Assembly: GCF_910594005.1 (NCBI RefSeq)
Contig: NC_057816.1
Coordinates: 26,491,797-26,555,796 of the forward strand
Direction: 5' to 3'
DNA length: 64,000 nt
Origin: Cervus elaphus
Taxonomy: Eukaryota > Chordata > Mammalia > Artiodactyla > Cervidae
The notes below the pieces were generated by a model, which worked only from the letters and a program-made list of their open reading frames with translations, was not told the origin of the DNA and made no database searches. The translations under genes were made by a program, and so were the position numbers. Below, piece by piece: positions 10,591 through 21,121 of the stretch; within the stretch, counting starts at the first letter, position 1; each line of letters starts with the position of its first letter.

Positions 10591-11700
10591 AATGTTCCCT
10601 TGGTATCTCTAATTTTCTTGAAGAGATCTCTAGTATTTCTCATTCTATTGTTTTCCTCTACTTCTTTGCATTGATCACTGAGGAAGGCTTTCTTATCTCT
10701 CCTTGCTATTTTTTCGCAACTTTGCATTCAGATGGGTATATATTTCCTTTTCTCCTTTGCCTTTAGCTTTTCTTCTTTTCCCAGCTATTTGTAAGGCCTC
10801 CTCAGACAACCATTTTGCCTTTCTTTTTCTTGATCGCTGCCTCCTGTACAATGTCACAAACCTCTGTCCATAGTTCTTCAGGCACTCTGTCTATCAGATC
10901 TAATCCCTTGAATCTATTTGTCACTTCCACTATATAATTGTAAGGGATTTGATTTAGGTATTACCTGAATGGTCTAGTGATTTTCCCTACTTTCTTCAAT
11001 TTAAGTCTGAATTTTACAATAAATAAACAGTTCATGATCTGAGCCACAGTCAGCTCCCAGTCTTGTTTTCGCTGATTGTATAGAGCTTCTCCATCTTCGG
11101 CTGCAAAGAATATCATCAATCTGATTTCAGTATTGACCATCTAGTGATGTCCATGTGTAGAGTCTTCTCTTGTGTTGTTGGGAGAGAGTGTTTGCTATGA
11201 CCAGTGCATTCTCTTGACAAAACTCTGTTAGCCTTTGCCCTGCTTCATTTTGTACTCCAAGGCCAAACTTGTCTGTTACTCAGGGTATCTCTTGACTTCC
11301 TACTTTTCCATTCCAGTCCCCTATGATGAAAAGGACATCCTTTTTGGGTGTTAGTTCTAGAAGGTCTTGTTAGTCATCATAGAACCATTCAACTTCAGCT
11401 TCTTTGGCATTGGTGGTTGGGGCATAGACTTGGATTACTGTGACATTGAATGGTTTGCCTTGGAAATGAACAGAGATCATTCTGTCAGTTTTGAGAGTGA
11501 ATCCAATACTGCATTCCAGACTCTTTTGTTGACTATGAAGGCTACTCCATTTCTTCTAAGGGATTCTTGCCCACAATAGTAGATAAAATGGTCATCTGAA
11601 TTAAATTCACCCATTCCAGTCCATTTTAGTTCATTGATTCCTAAAATGTTGATGTTCACTCTTGCCATCTCCTGCTTGACTACTTTCAATTTACCTTAAT
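10591..11700 (-). pseudogene. BovB endonuclease and linker region, broken
   Basis: Reading the minus strand, 11689-11477 gives an N-terminal BovB block with 'LGINELKWTGMGEFNSDDH' and 'CGQESLRRNGVAFIVNKR', the start of the apurinic-like endonuclease. Farther on, 10727-10539 reads 'RRDKKAFLSDQCKEVEENN' and 'TRDLFKKIRDTKGTFH', the linker before reverse transcriptase. Stops and frameshifts separate them. In a normal BovB this lies directly upstream of the reverse transcriptase on the same strand; here it points the other way. Confidence 0.9.
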
Positions 11701-11924
11701 TCATGGACCTAACATTTCTGGTTGCTGTGCAATATTGTTCTTTACAGAATTGGACTTTACTTCCATCACCAGTCACATCCACAGCTGGGTGTGTTTTCGC
11801 TATGGCTCCGTCTCTTCATTCTTTCTGGAGTTATTTCTCTACTCTTCTCCAGTAGCATATTGGGGTGTTCTGGGGCGTTCATCTTTCAGCATCATATCTT
11901 TTTGCCTTTTGTTATTGCTCATCT

Positions 11925-13235
11925 AGAGCCTGACATCCTGGAGTCTGAAGTCAGGTGGGCCGTAGGAAGCATCACTACAAACAAAGCTAGTGGAGGTGAT
12001 GGAATTCCAGCTGAACTGTTTTAAGTTCTGAAAGGTAATGCTGTTAAAGTGCTGCACTTAATATGCCAACAAATTTGGAAAACTCAGCAGTGGCCACAGG
12101 AATGGAAAAGGTCAGTGTTCATTCCGGTTCCAAAGAAAGGCAATTGCAAAGAGTGTTCAAACTAACACGCAATTGTACTCACTCACACGCTAGCAAAGTA
12201 ATGCTCAAAATTCTCCAAGCAAGGCTTCAGCAGTATGTGAACCGAGAACCTCCAGATGCTCAAGCTGGATTTAGAAAAGGCAGAGGAATCAGAGATCAAA
12301 TTGCCAGTATCCTTTGGATCATAGGAAAAGCAAGAGAGTTCCAGAAAGACATCTACTTTTGCTTTATTGACTACGCCAAAGCCTTCGACTGTGTGGATCA
12401 CAACAAACTTTGGAAAATTCTTAAAAAGATGGGAATACCAGACCACTTTACCTGCCTCCTGAGAAATCTGTATGCAGGTCAAGAAGCAGCAGTTAGAACC
12501 AGACCTGGAACAATGGATTGGTTCCAAATAGCAAAAGGAGTATGTCAAGGCTGTATATTGTCACCCTGGCTTATTTAATTTATATGCAGAGTATATCATG
12601 TGAAATGCCAGGCTGGATGAAGTACAAGCTGGAATCAAGATTGCCAGGAGAAATATCAATAACCTCAGATATGCAGATGACACCACCATTATGGCAGAAA
12701 GTGAAGAGGAACTGAAGAGCCTCTTGATGAAAGTGAAAGAAGAGAGTGAAAAAGCTGGCTTAAACTCAACATTAAAAAAACCAAAGATCATGGCATCTGG
12801 CCCCATCACTCCATGGCAAATAGATGGGGAAACAATGGAAACAGTGACAGACTTTCTTTTCTTGGGCTCCAAAATCACTGGAGATGGTGACTGCAGCCAT
12901 GATATGAAAAGACGCATGCTCCTTGGAAGAAAAGCTATGACCAACCTAGACAGCATATGAAAAAGCAGAGACGTTACTTTGCCAACAAAGGTCATCTAGT
13001 CAACGCTATGGTTTTTCCAGTAGTCATGTTTGGATGTGAGAGTTGGACTATAAAGAAAGTTGAGCGTCAAAGAATTGATGCTTTTGAACTGTGGTGTTGG
13101 AGAAGACTCTTGAGAGTCCCTTGGACTGCAAGGAGATCCAACCAGTCCATCCTAAAGGAAATTGGTCCTGAATGTTCATTGGAAGGACTGATGCTGAAGT
13201 TCCAAATACTTTGGCTACCTGATACAAAGAACTGA
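11925..13235 (+). pseudogene. BovB reverse transcriptase, broken
   Basis: Starts with 'EPDILESEVRWAVGSITTNK', then after a frameshift gives 'DAQAGFRKGRGIRDQIAS', the motif A block 'CFIDYAKAFDCVDHNK' and 'GVCQGCILSP' (motif B) up to about 12575. The catalytic ADD of motif C is intact near 12677 in another frame, followed by 'AESEEELKSLLMKVKEES' and the C-terminal 'FELWCWRRLLRVPWTARRS'. Several frameshifts and stops break it. Confidence 0.93.
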
Positions 13236-13440
13236 TTCATTGGAAAAGACCCTGATGCTGGAAGAGATTGAAGGCAGGAGGAGAAGGGGATGACAGAGGA
13301 TGAGATGGTTGGATAGCATCACTGACTCCATGGACATGACTTTGAGCAAGCTCTGGGAGTTGGTGATGGACAGGGAAACCTGGCGTGCTGCAGTCCATGG
13401 GGTCACAAAGAGTTGGACACGACTGAGCGACTGAACTGAA

Positions 13441-13490
13441 GTGTTAAATGAGATAATGTGTATGTAGTGTGGCACCTGGTTTATGTTACT
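13441..13490 (+). mobile_element. MIR SINE, right part
   Basis: 'GTGTTAAATGAGATAATGTG' and 'GTGGCACCTGG' continue the MIR that ends at 10579. Confidence 0.75.
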
Positions 13491-14038
13491 CATAAATTTT
13501 TGATATGGTTAATATTAATTCCAAGAGAAGACAGGAGGGTGGTAGAGGTCACAACATAAAGGAAAGCAGGCAGACTCATCGAGGCTGTGATGGGCGAGTA
13601 GCATCCTGGGCAGATTGGTGCCATGGAGGGCTATTTGTCAGGGTCCTCTGGCTCCCTTGATGGGCTGCATCTGGAAAGAATGCTCACTGAAATTTTGTAA
13701 TCCATAGTGGAAACTCTTCCTCCCTCCTAGGATATTACAAATTTATGGGACACTGTTGAAAAGCAAAAGGCCCTGAAGCCCCAAAGCCATGAATAATAGA
13801 ATGGTGGGATTCCACCATGGAGAGCTGAGTCCAGAGAGGTCCAAGCCTGGTGCAGGAAACCCCGCAGTTCTAGTTCTGTGCAGACAAGCAGTGTGGTCCT
13901 GAGCAGTCTTCTTGTCCTTTAAACCTTACTTTTCTCACTATGAAAAGAATTGTAACTGAGCCCTGACATCTTTTTTCCCATTAAAAAAAAGACTCACAAA
14001 ATGACTTTATAGCAAAGCTAAAAGAAGAGTAAAAGAAG
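13491..14038. other. Mostly unique, with MIR at about 13820-13955
   Basis: 'CCGCAGTTCTAGTTCTGTGC', 'TGTGGTCCTGAGCAGTCTTC' and 'CCTTACTTTTCTCACTATG' are a sense MIR. The rest is unassigned. Part of 13969-14038 may have arrived with the SINE that follows (see findings). Confidence 0.5.
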
Positions 14039-14249
14039 GACTTGCCAGGTGACTCAGTGGTAAAGAATCAGCCTGCCAGAGCAGGAGATGTAAGAGATGC
14101 AGGTTTGATCCCTAAGTCGGGAAGATACCCTGGAGAAGGAAATGGCAACCCACTGCAGTATTCTTTCCTGGCAAATGCCATGTGCAGAGGAATCTGGTGG
14201 GCTCCAGTCCATGGGGTCACAAAGAGTCAGGCATGACTGAGCCCTGACA
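14039..14249 (+). mobile_element. Bov-tA SINE
   Basis: Head 'GACTTGCCAGGTGACTCAGT' through 'GAGAAGGAAATGGCAACCCA' to 'GTCACAAAGAGTCAGGCATG'. A 14-bp repeat ACTGAGCCCTGACA is present at 13955-13968 and 14236-14249. A CA-rich run (14254-14278) follows. Confidence 0.92.
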
Positions 14250-14280
14250 AACAGACACACACACAGACACACACACACTC

Positions 14281-15294
14281 AACCACAACCCTGTCTTCCC
14301 TCCAAGTCCCTGGTACTAGTTTCACTTGTACTTTTATTTTTAAATTCTGTGAATCTAGGAGGTTGCCCCTGGGAAGTGGCAATATGGGTGATTCTCATAT
14401 CACTTGTTGGTGTTTTTTGTATTTTCCAAACGTTCTACCATGCACACATATCACTTTGCAAGTCAGAAAATATCTGATGCTGCTCGTTTATTTTCTTAAG
14501 GCTATATGACTGCAAATTGAATAGGCCAGTGGGAAAAAATACTCCCTACCTAGAAAAACTTGCTCTGAGTGTTAAGACTTTGAATATCAGCAGCCTGCAA
14601 CCCTGCCGGGCCCGTGGATCATTACCTGAGATATAATGAACCAGGGAACATGCTAATAAAAACAATGCATGCTGCTTGCTCACTCTCACCCCCACCAGTT
14701 GCACGGGCACAGGTGGCTGGTATGGTGTCTCCGATCGGACTCATCACTCTGGGGAAAGCAGACGTGTTTGACTTTCTGCTCTGTTGCTTCGATGGGCTTT
14801 GGTACACCACATTCTGTTTTATTTTCATTTTTGTACCTGTATTAATAATCACTCAGCCTTGCTCCAAGGCAGTGCAGCACTGCATAGAAGCTGCTCTACC
14901 AAAACAGGTGCCAGTGTTTTTCAAAAGCCTTCTTGCAAACAAAGATGGCTATTGAGTTCTCAAAACTAGTAAAAATTCCCATCATTTAGAGAGAAGAAAA
15001 AAGACCAAGAGATGTTTTGATGTCCCAGAGTAAGAACAAGCACTTACAGTTTCAGTCAGATTTGGATACTTTGGGACTGTGTGTATTTTGTTCATTTACA
15101 AATGCCTGAGCTATGATACTGACTTAGAAGAATGATTTTATGTAATATCGACTTAGGCAGAGAATGATATTGATTATGATGTTTCTCATTAACTTGACTA
15201 AATTCTCTGTTCCGTGGCTTTCCTTTCCTAACAGGTCCTATGGTACCTGCCTATCAGTGTCTGGATCTGTGGATGCATATGGTCTCTACAGGAC
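14281..15294. other. Unique sequence, possibly conserved non-coding
   Basis: No repeat recognised. 14580-14960 keeps several CpG sites and contains a 113-aa open frame (14614-14955) with one hydrophobic stretch. I see no family match, signal peptide or splice context, so I do not call a gene. Confidence 0.3.
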
Positions 15295-15490
15295 ACACCA
15301 TAATAGCAAAGGGGTCAGCTCTGGAGTGGAGGTGCAAGTTCTAGCTCTGCCACTTAGTAGAATTAATTAGAATTGTATTGTCCTAACTTCATCAATCAAG
15401 TAGAAATCATAGTATCTATCTTAGAAGATTCTTTTGCGGAGTAACTGAATATAAATGGCTTGAAAGAGTGTCTGGCACAAGTTAGAGCTC
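15295..15490 (+). mobile_element. MIR SINE
   Basis: 'CTGGAGTGGAGGTGCAAGTT', 'CTAGCTCTGCCACTTAGTAG', 'AAATCATAGTATCTATCTTA' and 'GAGTGTCTGGCACAAG' follow MIR order. Confidence 0.7.
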
Positions 15491-16084
15491 ACTTTTATTT
15501 TTATTGTTTTTGAGTACAAAAGATTGCATTCTGTGACTGATAAATGTGAAGTGAAACAAACTTCCCTAAAACAAAACTTAACAAGGTAATAGGGTTGTCT
15601 GGGTCGGTTCCAAGGTTTACTCAGTAATCCCAATGCTATAGTTTTTGATAATCCAGCCTCTTCTTTTTCACTTTTCGTTTGGCTGTTTTATGTAAATTTT
15701 GAATCAATGGGAGAAATTCACCTGAAAGTTTTTTCGCCATGTACTAATGAAGTGCTCTCTTTCCATTTCAACTCCCAGTGATCTCTCTTTGCTACAAACT
15801 CAAAGTGTTTCTTCACATCAGTCTCTCATTCATTCACTCATGAAACATTAGAGTGCCATCCTTGTCCCACTTGTTAAGAAGACTGTATAAATCAGATGGA
15901 AAAGTTCACTTTTTTCAAAGAGCCTGTCTTGGGGACCATGATTCTGTATTATTTTTTTAAAATTCCCATTATCTTTTATTCTGCTAGATTTTATTCTATT
16001 CCAGTGCCTGACATGGTACTATTTGCATCCCTTGTAAGTGTTGAAAAAGTACTTAATGAATAATAATTTCAGAAAGTGTAGCCT
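15491..16084. other. Unique AT-rich sequence
   Basis: Nothing recognised. Confidence 0.4.
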
Positions 16085-16155
16085 TTCTTTTGTTATCTTT
16101 TCCATTATGGTATATTATAGGATACTGAATATCATTCCATGTGCTGAAGAGTGGA
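16085..16155 (-). mobile_element. Old L1 3'-UTR, left part (split by BovB)
   Basis: 'TATAGGATACTGAATATCATTCC' style antisense L1 3'-UTR sequence runs up to the BovB junction and resumes at 17130. Confidence 0.75.
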
Positions 16156-16980
16156 CATGGAACAACAGACTGGTTCCAAATAGGAAAAGGAGTATGTCAA
16201 GGCTGTATATTGTCACCCTGCTTATTTAACTTATATGCAGAGTACATCATGAGAAACACTGGGCTGGAAGAAGCACAAGTTAGAATCAAGATTGGCGGGA
16301 GAAATATCAGTAACCTCAGATATGCAGGTGACACCACCCTTATGGCAGAAAGTGAAGGAGAACTAAAGAGTCTCTTGATGAAAGTGAAAGAAGAGAGAGA
16401 AAATGTTGTCTTAAAACTCAGCATTCAGAAAACTAAGATCATAGCATCCAGTCCCATCACTTCATGGCAAATAGATGGGGAAACAGTGGAAACAGTGGCT
16501 GATTTTGTTTTTTTGGGCTCCCAAATCTCTGCATATGGTGACTGCAGCCATGAAATTAAAAGATGCTAAAAAAAAAATTAAAAAAAAAAAAGATGCTTAC
16601 TCTTTGGAAGGAAAGTTATGACCAACCTAGACAGCATATTAAAAAGCAGAGACATTACTTTGCCAACAAAAGTCCGTCTAGTCAAGGCTATGGTTTTTCC
16701 AATAGTCATGTTTGGATATGAGAGTTGGACTGTAAAGAAAGCTGAGCGCCGAAGCATTTATGTTTTTGAACTGTGGTGTTGAAGAAGACTCTTGAGAGTC
16801 CCTTGGACTGCAAGGAGATCCAACCAGTCCATCCTAAAGGATATCAGCCCTGAGTGTTCATTGGAAGGACTTATGCTGAAGCTGAAACTTCAGTACTTTG
16901 GCCACCTGATGCAAAGAACTGACTCGTTGGAAAAGACCCTGATGCTGGGAAAGATTGAAGGCAGGAGGAGAAGGGGATGA
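16156..16980 (+). pseudogene. BovB reverse transcriptase C-terminal part, catalytic residue lost
   Basis: Translates as 'WFQIGKGVCQGCILSPC' (motif B) and then 'LRYAGDTTLMAESEGEL', in which the second residue of the catalytic YADD box is changed (YAGD). The C-terminal 'ECSLEGLMLKLKLQYFGHLM' follows in another frame after the A-rich insertion and further frame changes. Confidence 0.9.
16568..16587 (+). repeat. Poly(A)-only insertion flanked by a 10-bp duplication
   Basis: An A run broken only by TT lies between two copies of AAAAGATGCT (16558-16567 and 16588-16597). The first copy is in its normal BovB context. Confidence 0.75.
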
Positions 16981-17129
16981 CAGAGGATGAGATGGTTGGA
17001 TGGCATCACTGACTCAATGGAGATGAGTTTGAGCAAGCTCCGGGAGTTGGTGATGGACAGGGAGGCCTGGTGTGCTGCAGTCCATGGGGTCACAGAGTTG
17101 GACATGACTGAGTGACTGAACTTAACTGA

Positions 17130-18330
17130 AAGAGTGGAACCTTGTTTATTTTATATGTAGTAGTTTATATCTGCTAATCCCAAACTCCTAATTACCTTCC
17201 CTTTGGTAACCATAGGTTTGTTTTCTATGTCTATGATTCTGTTTCTTTAAGTAAGTTCACTTGTATCATATTTTTAAATTCTACATACAAGCAGTATCAC
17301 ATGCTGTTTGTCTTTGTCTGATTTACTTCACTTAGTATGATAATCTTTAGGTTCATCCATGTTGCTGCAAATGCCATTATTTCCTCATTTTTTATGACTG
17401 AGTAGGATCCCACTACATATGAGTGTGTGTGTATATACATATACACATGTGTGGGTGTATTTTCATTTCACATCTTTATTCATTCCTCTGTTGGTGGTCA
17501 TGTTGCTTGCTTCCATATCTTGACTATTGTGAATAGTGCTGCTATGAACATTGGAGTGCATGCATCTTTTCAAATTAGACTTTGCTCTGAATGTATGCCC
17601 AGGAGTGGGATTGATGGATTATATGGCAACTTTATTTTTAGTTTTTAAAGGAACCTCTCTGTACTATTTTCCATAGTGGCTGTACCAGTTTACATTCCCA
17701 CCAGCAACATAGGGAAAAGGGAGAGTTCCCTTTTCTCCATACCCTGTCCAATATTTATTATTTGTAGGTTTTTCAATGATGGCTATTCTGACAGGTGTGA
17801 GGTGGTACCTCATTTTAGTTTTTATTTGAATTTCTCTAATAATTAGCAAAGTTGAGCATCCTTTCATGTGCCTCTTGGCCATATGAATGTCTTCTTTGGA
17901 GAAATGTCTGTATAGGTCTTCTGCTAATGTTTTGATTGGGTTGTTTTTTCTTTGAGTTGTATGAAACGTTTGTTTATTTTGGAAGTTAATCCCTTGTCAG
18001 TTACATCTTTTACTATTACTAGTATTTTATACCAGTCCATAGGTTGTCTTTTTATTTATGATTTCTTTTGCTGTCCAAATCTTGCCAGTTTGATTAGGTC
18101 CCATTTGTTTATATTTGCTTTTATTTCTATTGCCTTGGGAGACTGACCTAAGAATATGTTGCTATGATTTATGTCAGTGTTTTGCCTATGTTTTCTTCTA
18201 GGAGTTTTACAGTATCCTATCTTACATTTAGGTCATTAAGCCTTTTTGAATTTATTTTTGTGTATGGTATGAGAGAGTGTTCTGACTTCAATGATTTACA
18301 TGTGGTGTAGCCATTCTACATTGGGCATCT
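17130..18330 (-). mobile_element. Old L1 3' portion
   Basis: Antisense L1 3' UTR ('TAATCCCAAACTCCTAATTA', 'TTGTCTTTGTCTGATTTACT') followed by the decayed C-terminal end of ORF2 in antisense ('GTGCTGCTATGAACATTGG', 'GTATGCCCAGGAGTGGGATT', 'TTCTTTGGAGAAATGTCTGT'). Much more diverged than the L1 copies at 56-61 kb. Confidence 0.9.
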
Positions 18331-18374
18331 GGGTTACCCAGCTCTATGCTCTATATTCAAAATCTCCTTTTTTT

Positions 18375-18520
18375 CCTCATAATCCTAAATTGGTGTTATT
18401 CTCTTCACTTCATAGTCAAAGAAGTAGAGACTCAGCAAGCTTAAAGTCTTCCTAGTATCACAGTTGTAGTCAACGGAAGACTCTGGACTTGAATCCAGGT
18501 TTGTCTCATTTTAAATTTCA
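18375..18520 (-). mobile_element. MIR SINE
   Basis: Antisense MIR: 'GTAGAGACTCAGCAAGCTTA', 'TCCTAGTATCACAGTTG' and 'CTTGAATCCAGGTTTGTCTC'. Confidence 0.75.
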
Positions 18521-18689
18521 TGTTCTGATGAGAACTGTTTTGCCATACCAGATGGATAGCTACATGGTGGTGTGCATGATTAGGTGAATAAGCTTAAGGG
18601 AAGTTTAGGTTACATATATATCCCATGCTTGTCCTTATGGGCTAATTCTTTCATCTCTTTTGCTGGCTCTTCCTTACCTTCCTGAATTC

Positions 18690-19795
18690 TGAACATTGAA
18701 GCTCTCCGGCCTCTCTTCATCAACTTGTCTTTCTGTTTTTTCTCACTTCCTTAGTGATCTTATCCATGGTTTTAAATATCATCTTTCTACTAACAATGCC
18801 CACATTTATATCCAAATCCAGACCTGCCTCTTCATCCTAGATTCACATATTTTACTGCTCATTTTCTATTTTGACTTGGTATGCAGAATACATGTACAAC
18901 ATGTATCCCAAACTGAACTTCCTGTATTCCCTACAGCCTGTCTTTCCCAACCTGCTTCTCCGTCAGTCTTTCCCATCAATTAAAGGCCATCGTTACAACC
19001 GCTCAGGCTAAGACCTCATGGACTCATTCTTGGTTCCTGTTTCTCACATTGTCCATTTAACTCAGTAACAAAACTTATCACCTACATCTTCAAAATCCAG
19101 AATCTATCTCACCACATCTCACTGTCTTTCCCATCATTATCTGGTCTGAGTCACCTCTAACTCTCACCTCTCTGACTACAGTAGTCTCTTCACTCCCCTC
19201 TTTGAGTCTCTGCTCTTACACACCTGCCCGATCACTTCTGTATATCAATGCTAATGGGATCCTGGTAGAGTCTAAATCAGGTAGTGTCACTTGTCCCAGA
19301 CCTCTTCAGCAGCATTTAATTCACTCAATGCAAAAGCCAAGCTTCAAAGCCCTACCTAGTCACTCATGCCTTACTGCCTAGATCACATCTCTTCCTCATC
19401 TGCCCCCACTATTTTTCTCTTTCTGCCAGTCAGACCTCCTTGCTGATATGCAAATAGACCAGAGAAGCTTCTCATTCTGGGCCTCGGCAATGGTTGTTTC
19501 CTCCGTATGACTCATTACCATTCCTCTTCAGGTTTTTCCCCCTCACGTGCTATCAAATCAGTAAGGTCTATTTCACATTGCATGTCATCCCCGCTCCCTG
19601 TAATCCTTCTCTATCTTCATTTTCTCTATAGCAATGATCACCATCTAAAACATCTACCCCTTAACAGTAGATGGTAAGCAACATGGGGGCAGGAACTGGG
19701 TCTATTATGCTGCTAGTCCTAGCCCCTAGAACACTGCCTGGCACCTTCTATATACTCAAATATTTCTTGCATGAGCAAATCAATTGTGCATTTAT
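18690..19795 (+). mobile_element. L2 LINE, long 3' fragment
   Basis: About 1.1 kb follows the L2 3' region: 'CCCAAACTGAACTTCCTGTA', 'CATGGACTCATTCTTGGTTC', 'AAAGCCCTACCTAGTCACTC', 'TAAGCAACATGGGGGCAGGA' and 'CTAGAACACTGCCTGGCACC'. It is C/T-rich with several indels. It ends before the terminal repeats. Confidence 0.75.
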
Positions 19796-19834
19796 TTTGT
19801 GTCAGGCATTGTATTGAGTATTTTGTGTTCATTA

Positions 19835-20000
19835 TTAAATTATGAAGTATCCAGTATGCTCCTTTGAACTAAATAATCTCATACATCCTTGACAGAGGAG
19901 AAACCAGGGCTTGGAGAGATTAAATATCCTGCTCAAGGTCAGATGGCTAAGTGAAGACAATGGGTCTGCTTCACCTGAAGACCCCTGCTCTAAATAATTG
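19835..20000 (-). mobile_element. MIR SINE
   Basis: 'GACAGAGGAGAAACCAGGGC', 'GAGAGATTAAATATCCTGCTCAAGG' style antisense MIR core, with 'GTCAGATGGCTAAG'. Confidence 0.75.
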
Positions 20001-20794
20001 CATCCTGCTGGTTTTTGTATGCCAGCCTGCATCGCTGTCCTTCCCTTTCTTAGAATAACAGATGCTATTAGTCCTGTGGGTCATTGTCTTCTGGTGGCCT
20101 GTGACATGTCCCTTCTCAGCGTTGTACCAAGGATGAACAAGTGTTCTTTGGTGGAAGGTAGGAGAATCAATGCTAGTGGTATTTTTCCTTTCATGAAGGA
20201 GCACAAGGGAGTAGGTGAGGGGAAGGTTTAGGATCAACATTTATTTTAAATGACATTTGTAGGAAAAATGTTATGCCCATTGGTTTAGTTCTTACAACGC
20301 AGTAATTCACTATGTCAGAGAGTACTGGCCCGCTGGCCAGCATCATAGGACTTCTCCAACTGAAGCTCAAAAACCTCTCATGATTACTTTGGGAAAGCCT
20401 GACTCAGCTGTTTCCTCTCTATCTCTGTTTTTTTTTTTCTACTTAGTTTTCCAGCTCCTGCAGGGCAGAGACCATGTCTTATATTAGCAGGGAGCAAAGT
20501 ACTCATGACTATTAACCAAAGTAAACAAAACTCAGTTCCAAACTGCAGAATAAAGGAATATGTGACGACATGAAGTCTGTTCTCACACATCCTCTGTTGA
20601 GAATCTTCACCCCAGGCCCAGAGTTGATACTGATCTTCATGCCTGTTGATTCCTCCACTCTACTGTTAACACTTAAAGAGGCCCATGGAGTATGTGCAAA
20701 TAATGCTGTGGTTCTCTCAGAACTGGCTTGTCTCAGGGATAACCACCTCTCAGGTTCTGGGATTCTTCCAATGGATCCAGAAGGCAGAAGGTCA
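20001..20794. other. Unique sequence with a short L2-like patch
   Basis: 'GCAGGGCAGAGACCATGTCT' near 20459-20478 resembles a short L2 3'-UTR block. Otherwise unassigned. Confidence 0.35.
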
Positions 20795-20828
20795 GTTTTG
20801 TTAGGTAGTTAGAATAGGAAAAAGGAGT

Positions 20829-20840
20829 CCAGAATGGCGG
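20829..20840 (+). promoter_or_regulatory. YY1-like motif in LTR U3
   Basis: 'CCAGAATGGCGG' contains the AANATGGCG core of YY1 sites, which is common in retroviral U3 regions. Motif match only. Confidence 0.35.
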
Positions 20841-21012
20841 TGGCCAAAAGACAAAAAAGGGAAAAGCCCACGAAAATAGAACAAAGGAAGGTCTGAGGAC
20901 TGGAGTGAGGACCTCAGATAAAACAAACAGCCCTCCTGGATAGCCCAGTTTACACAGGGCAGGCTCGGCGGGGGGAGTGGGGCAGGGGGGAGGTGGGGTG
21001 AGGAGACAAATG

Positions 21013-21020
21013 TATAAAAG
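21013..21020 (+). promoter_or_regulatory. TATA box of the solo LTR
   Basis: TATAAAAG about 215 bp after the LTR start and 96 bp before the AATAAA. The spacing fits LTR promoter architecture. Activity is unknown. Confidence 0.6.
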
Positions 21021-21115
21021 CAGGAAGCCTAGAAGGATTGAGACTGCTCTCTTTCTTGTGTCTTTTGGGTCAGCCTGCCCTCATGCCTTGAATAGGTATA
21101 TTCCTTTGCTTTCTA

Positions 21116-21121
21116 AATAAA
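21116..21121 (+). promoter_or_regulatory. Polyadenylation signal of the solo LTR
   Basis: AATAAA downstream of the TATA box, in the position expected for the end of R. Confidence 0.6.

Larger units (their letters stand above)
10591..13440 (+). mobile_element. BovB (RTE) LINE, 5'-inverted (twin-primed), nearly complete
   Basis: The 3' segment (about 11925-13440) is in sense orientation and carries reverse transcriptase and the BovB tail. The 5' segment (10591 to about 11921) is inverted and carries endonuclease-side sequence. GTGTTAAATGA at 10580-10590 recurs at 13441-13451, so both segments came in one event. The inner breakpoint joins upstream BovB sequence (minus) to a position about 55 codons past the outer end of the inverted part, implying a small loss at the switch. 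The target was a MIR. This is the most complete BovB here, but inversion and frameshifts make it inactive. Confidence 0.93.
16156..17129 (+). mobile_element. BovB LINE, 5'-truncated, with 9-bp target duplication
   Basis: Begins at 'CATGGAACAACAGACTGG' in the reverse transcriptase and runs to the BovB tail 'GACATGACTGAGTGACTGAA'. AAGAGTGGA is present at 16147-16155 and 17130-17138. Removing one copy restores the interrupted old L1 ('GTGCTGAAGAGTGGAACCTTG'). It contains a poly(A)-only insertion at about 16568-16597. Confidence 0.93.

Noticed and set aside
12183..12548. 121-codon minus-strand frame
   Set aside because: Antisense shadow of the BovB reverse transcriptase on the plus strand.
14614..14955. 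113-codon plus-strand frame with a hydrophobic stretch
   Set aside because: No family resemblance, no splice or promoter context; kept only as a possible conserved non-coding segment.
18690..19795. C/T-rich stretch considered as a coding or promoter region
   Set aside because: It follows the L2 3' consensus order, so it is an old LINE.
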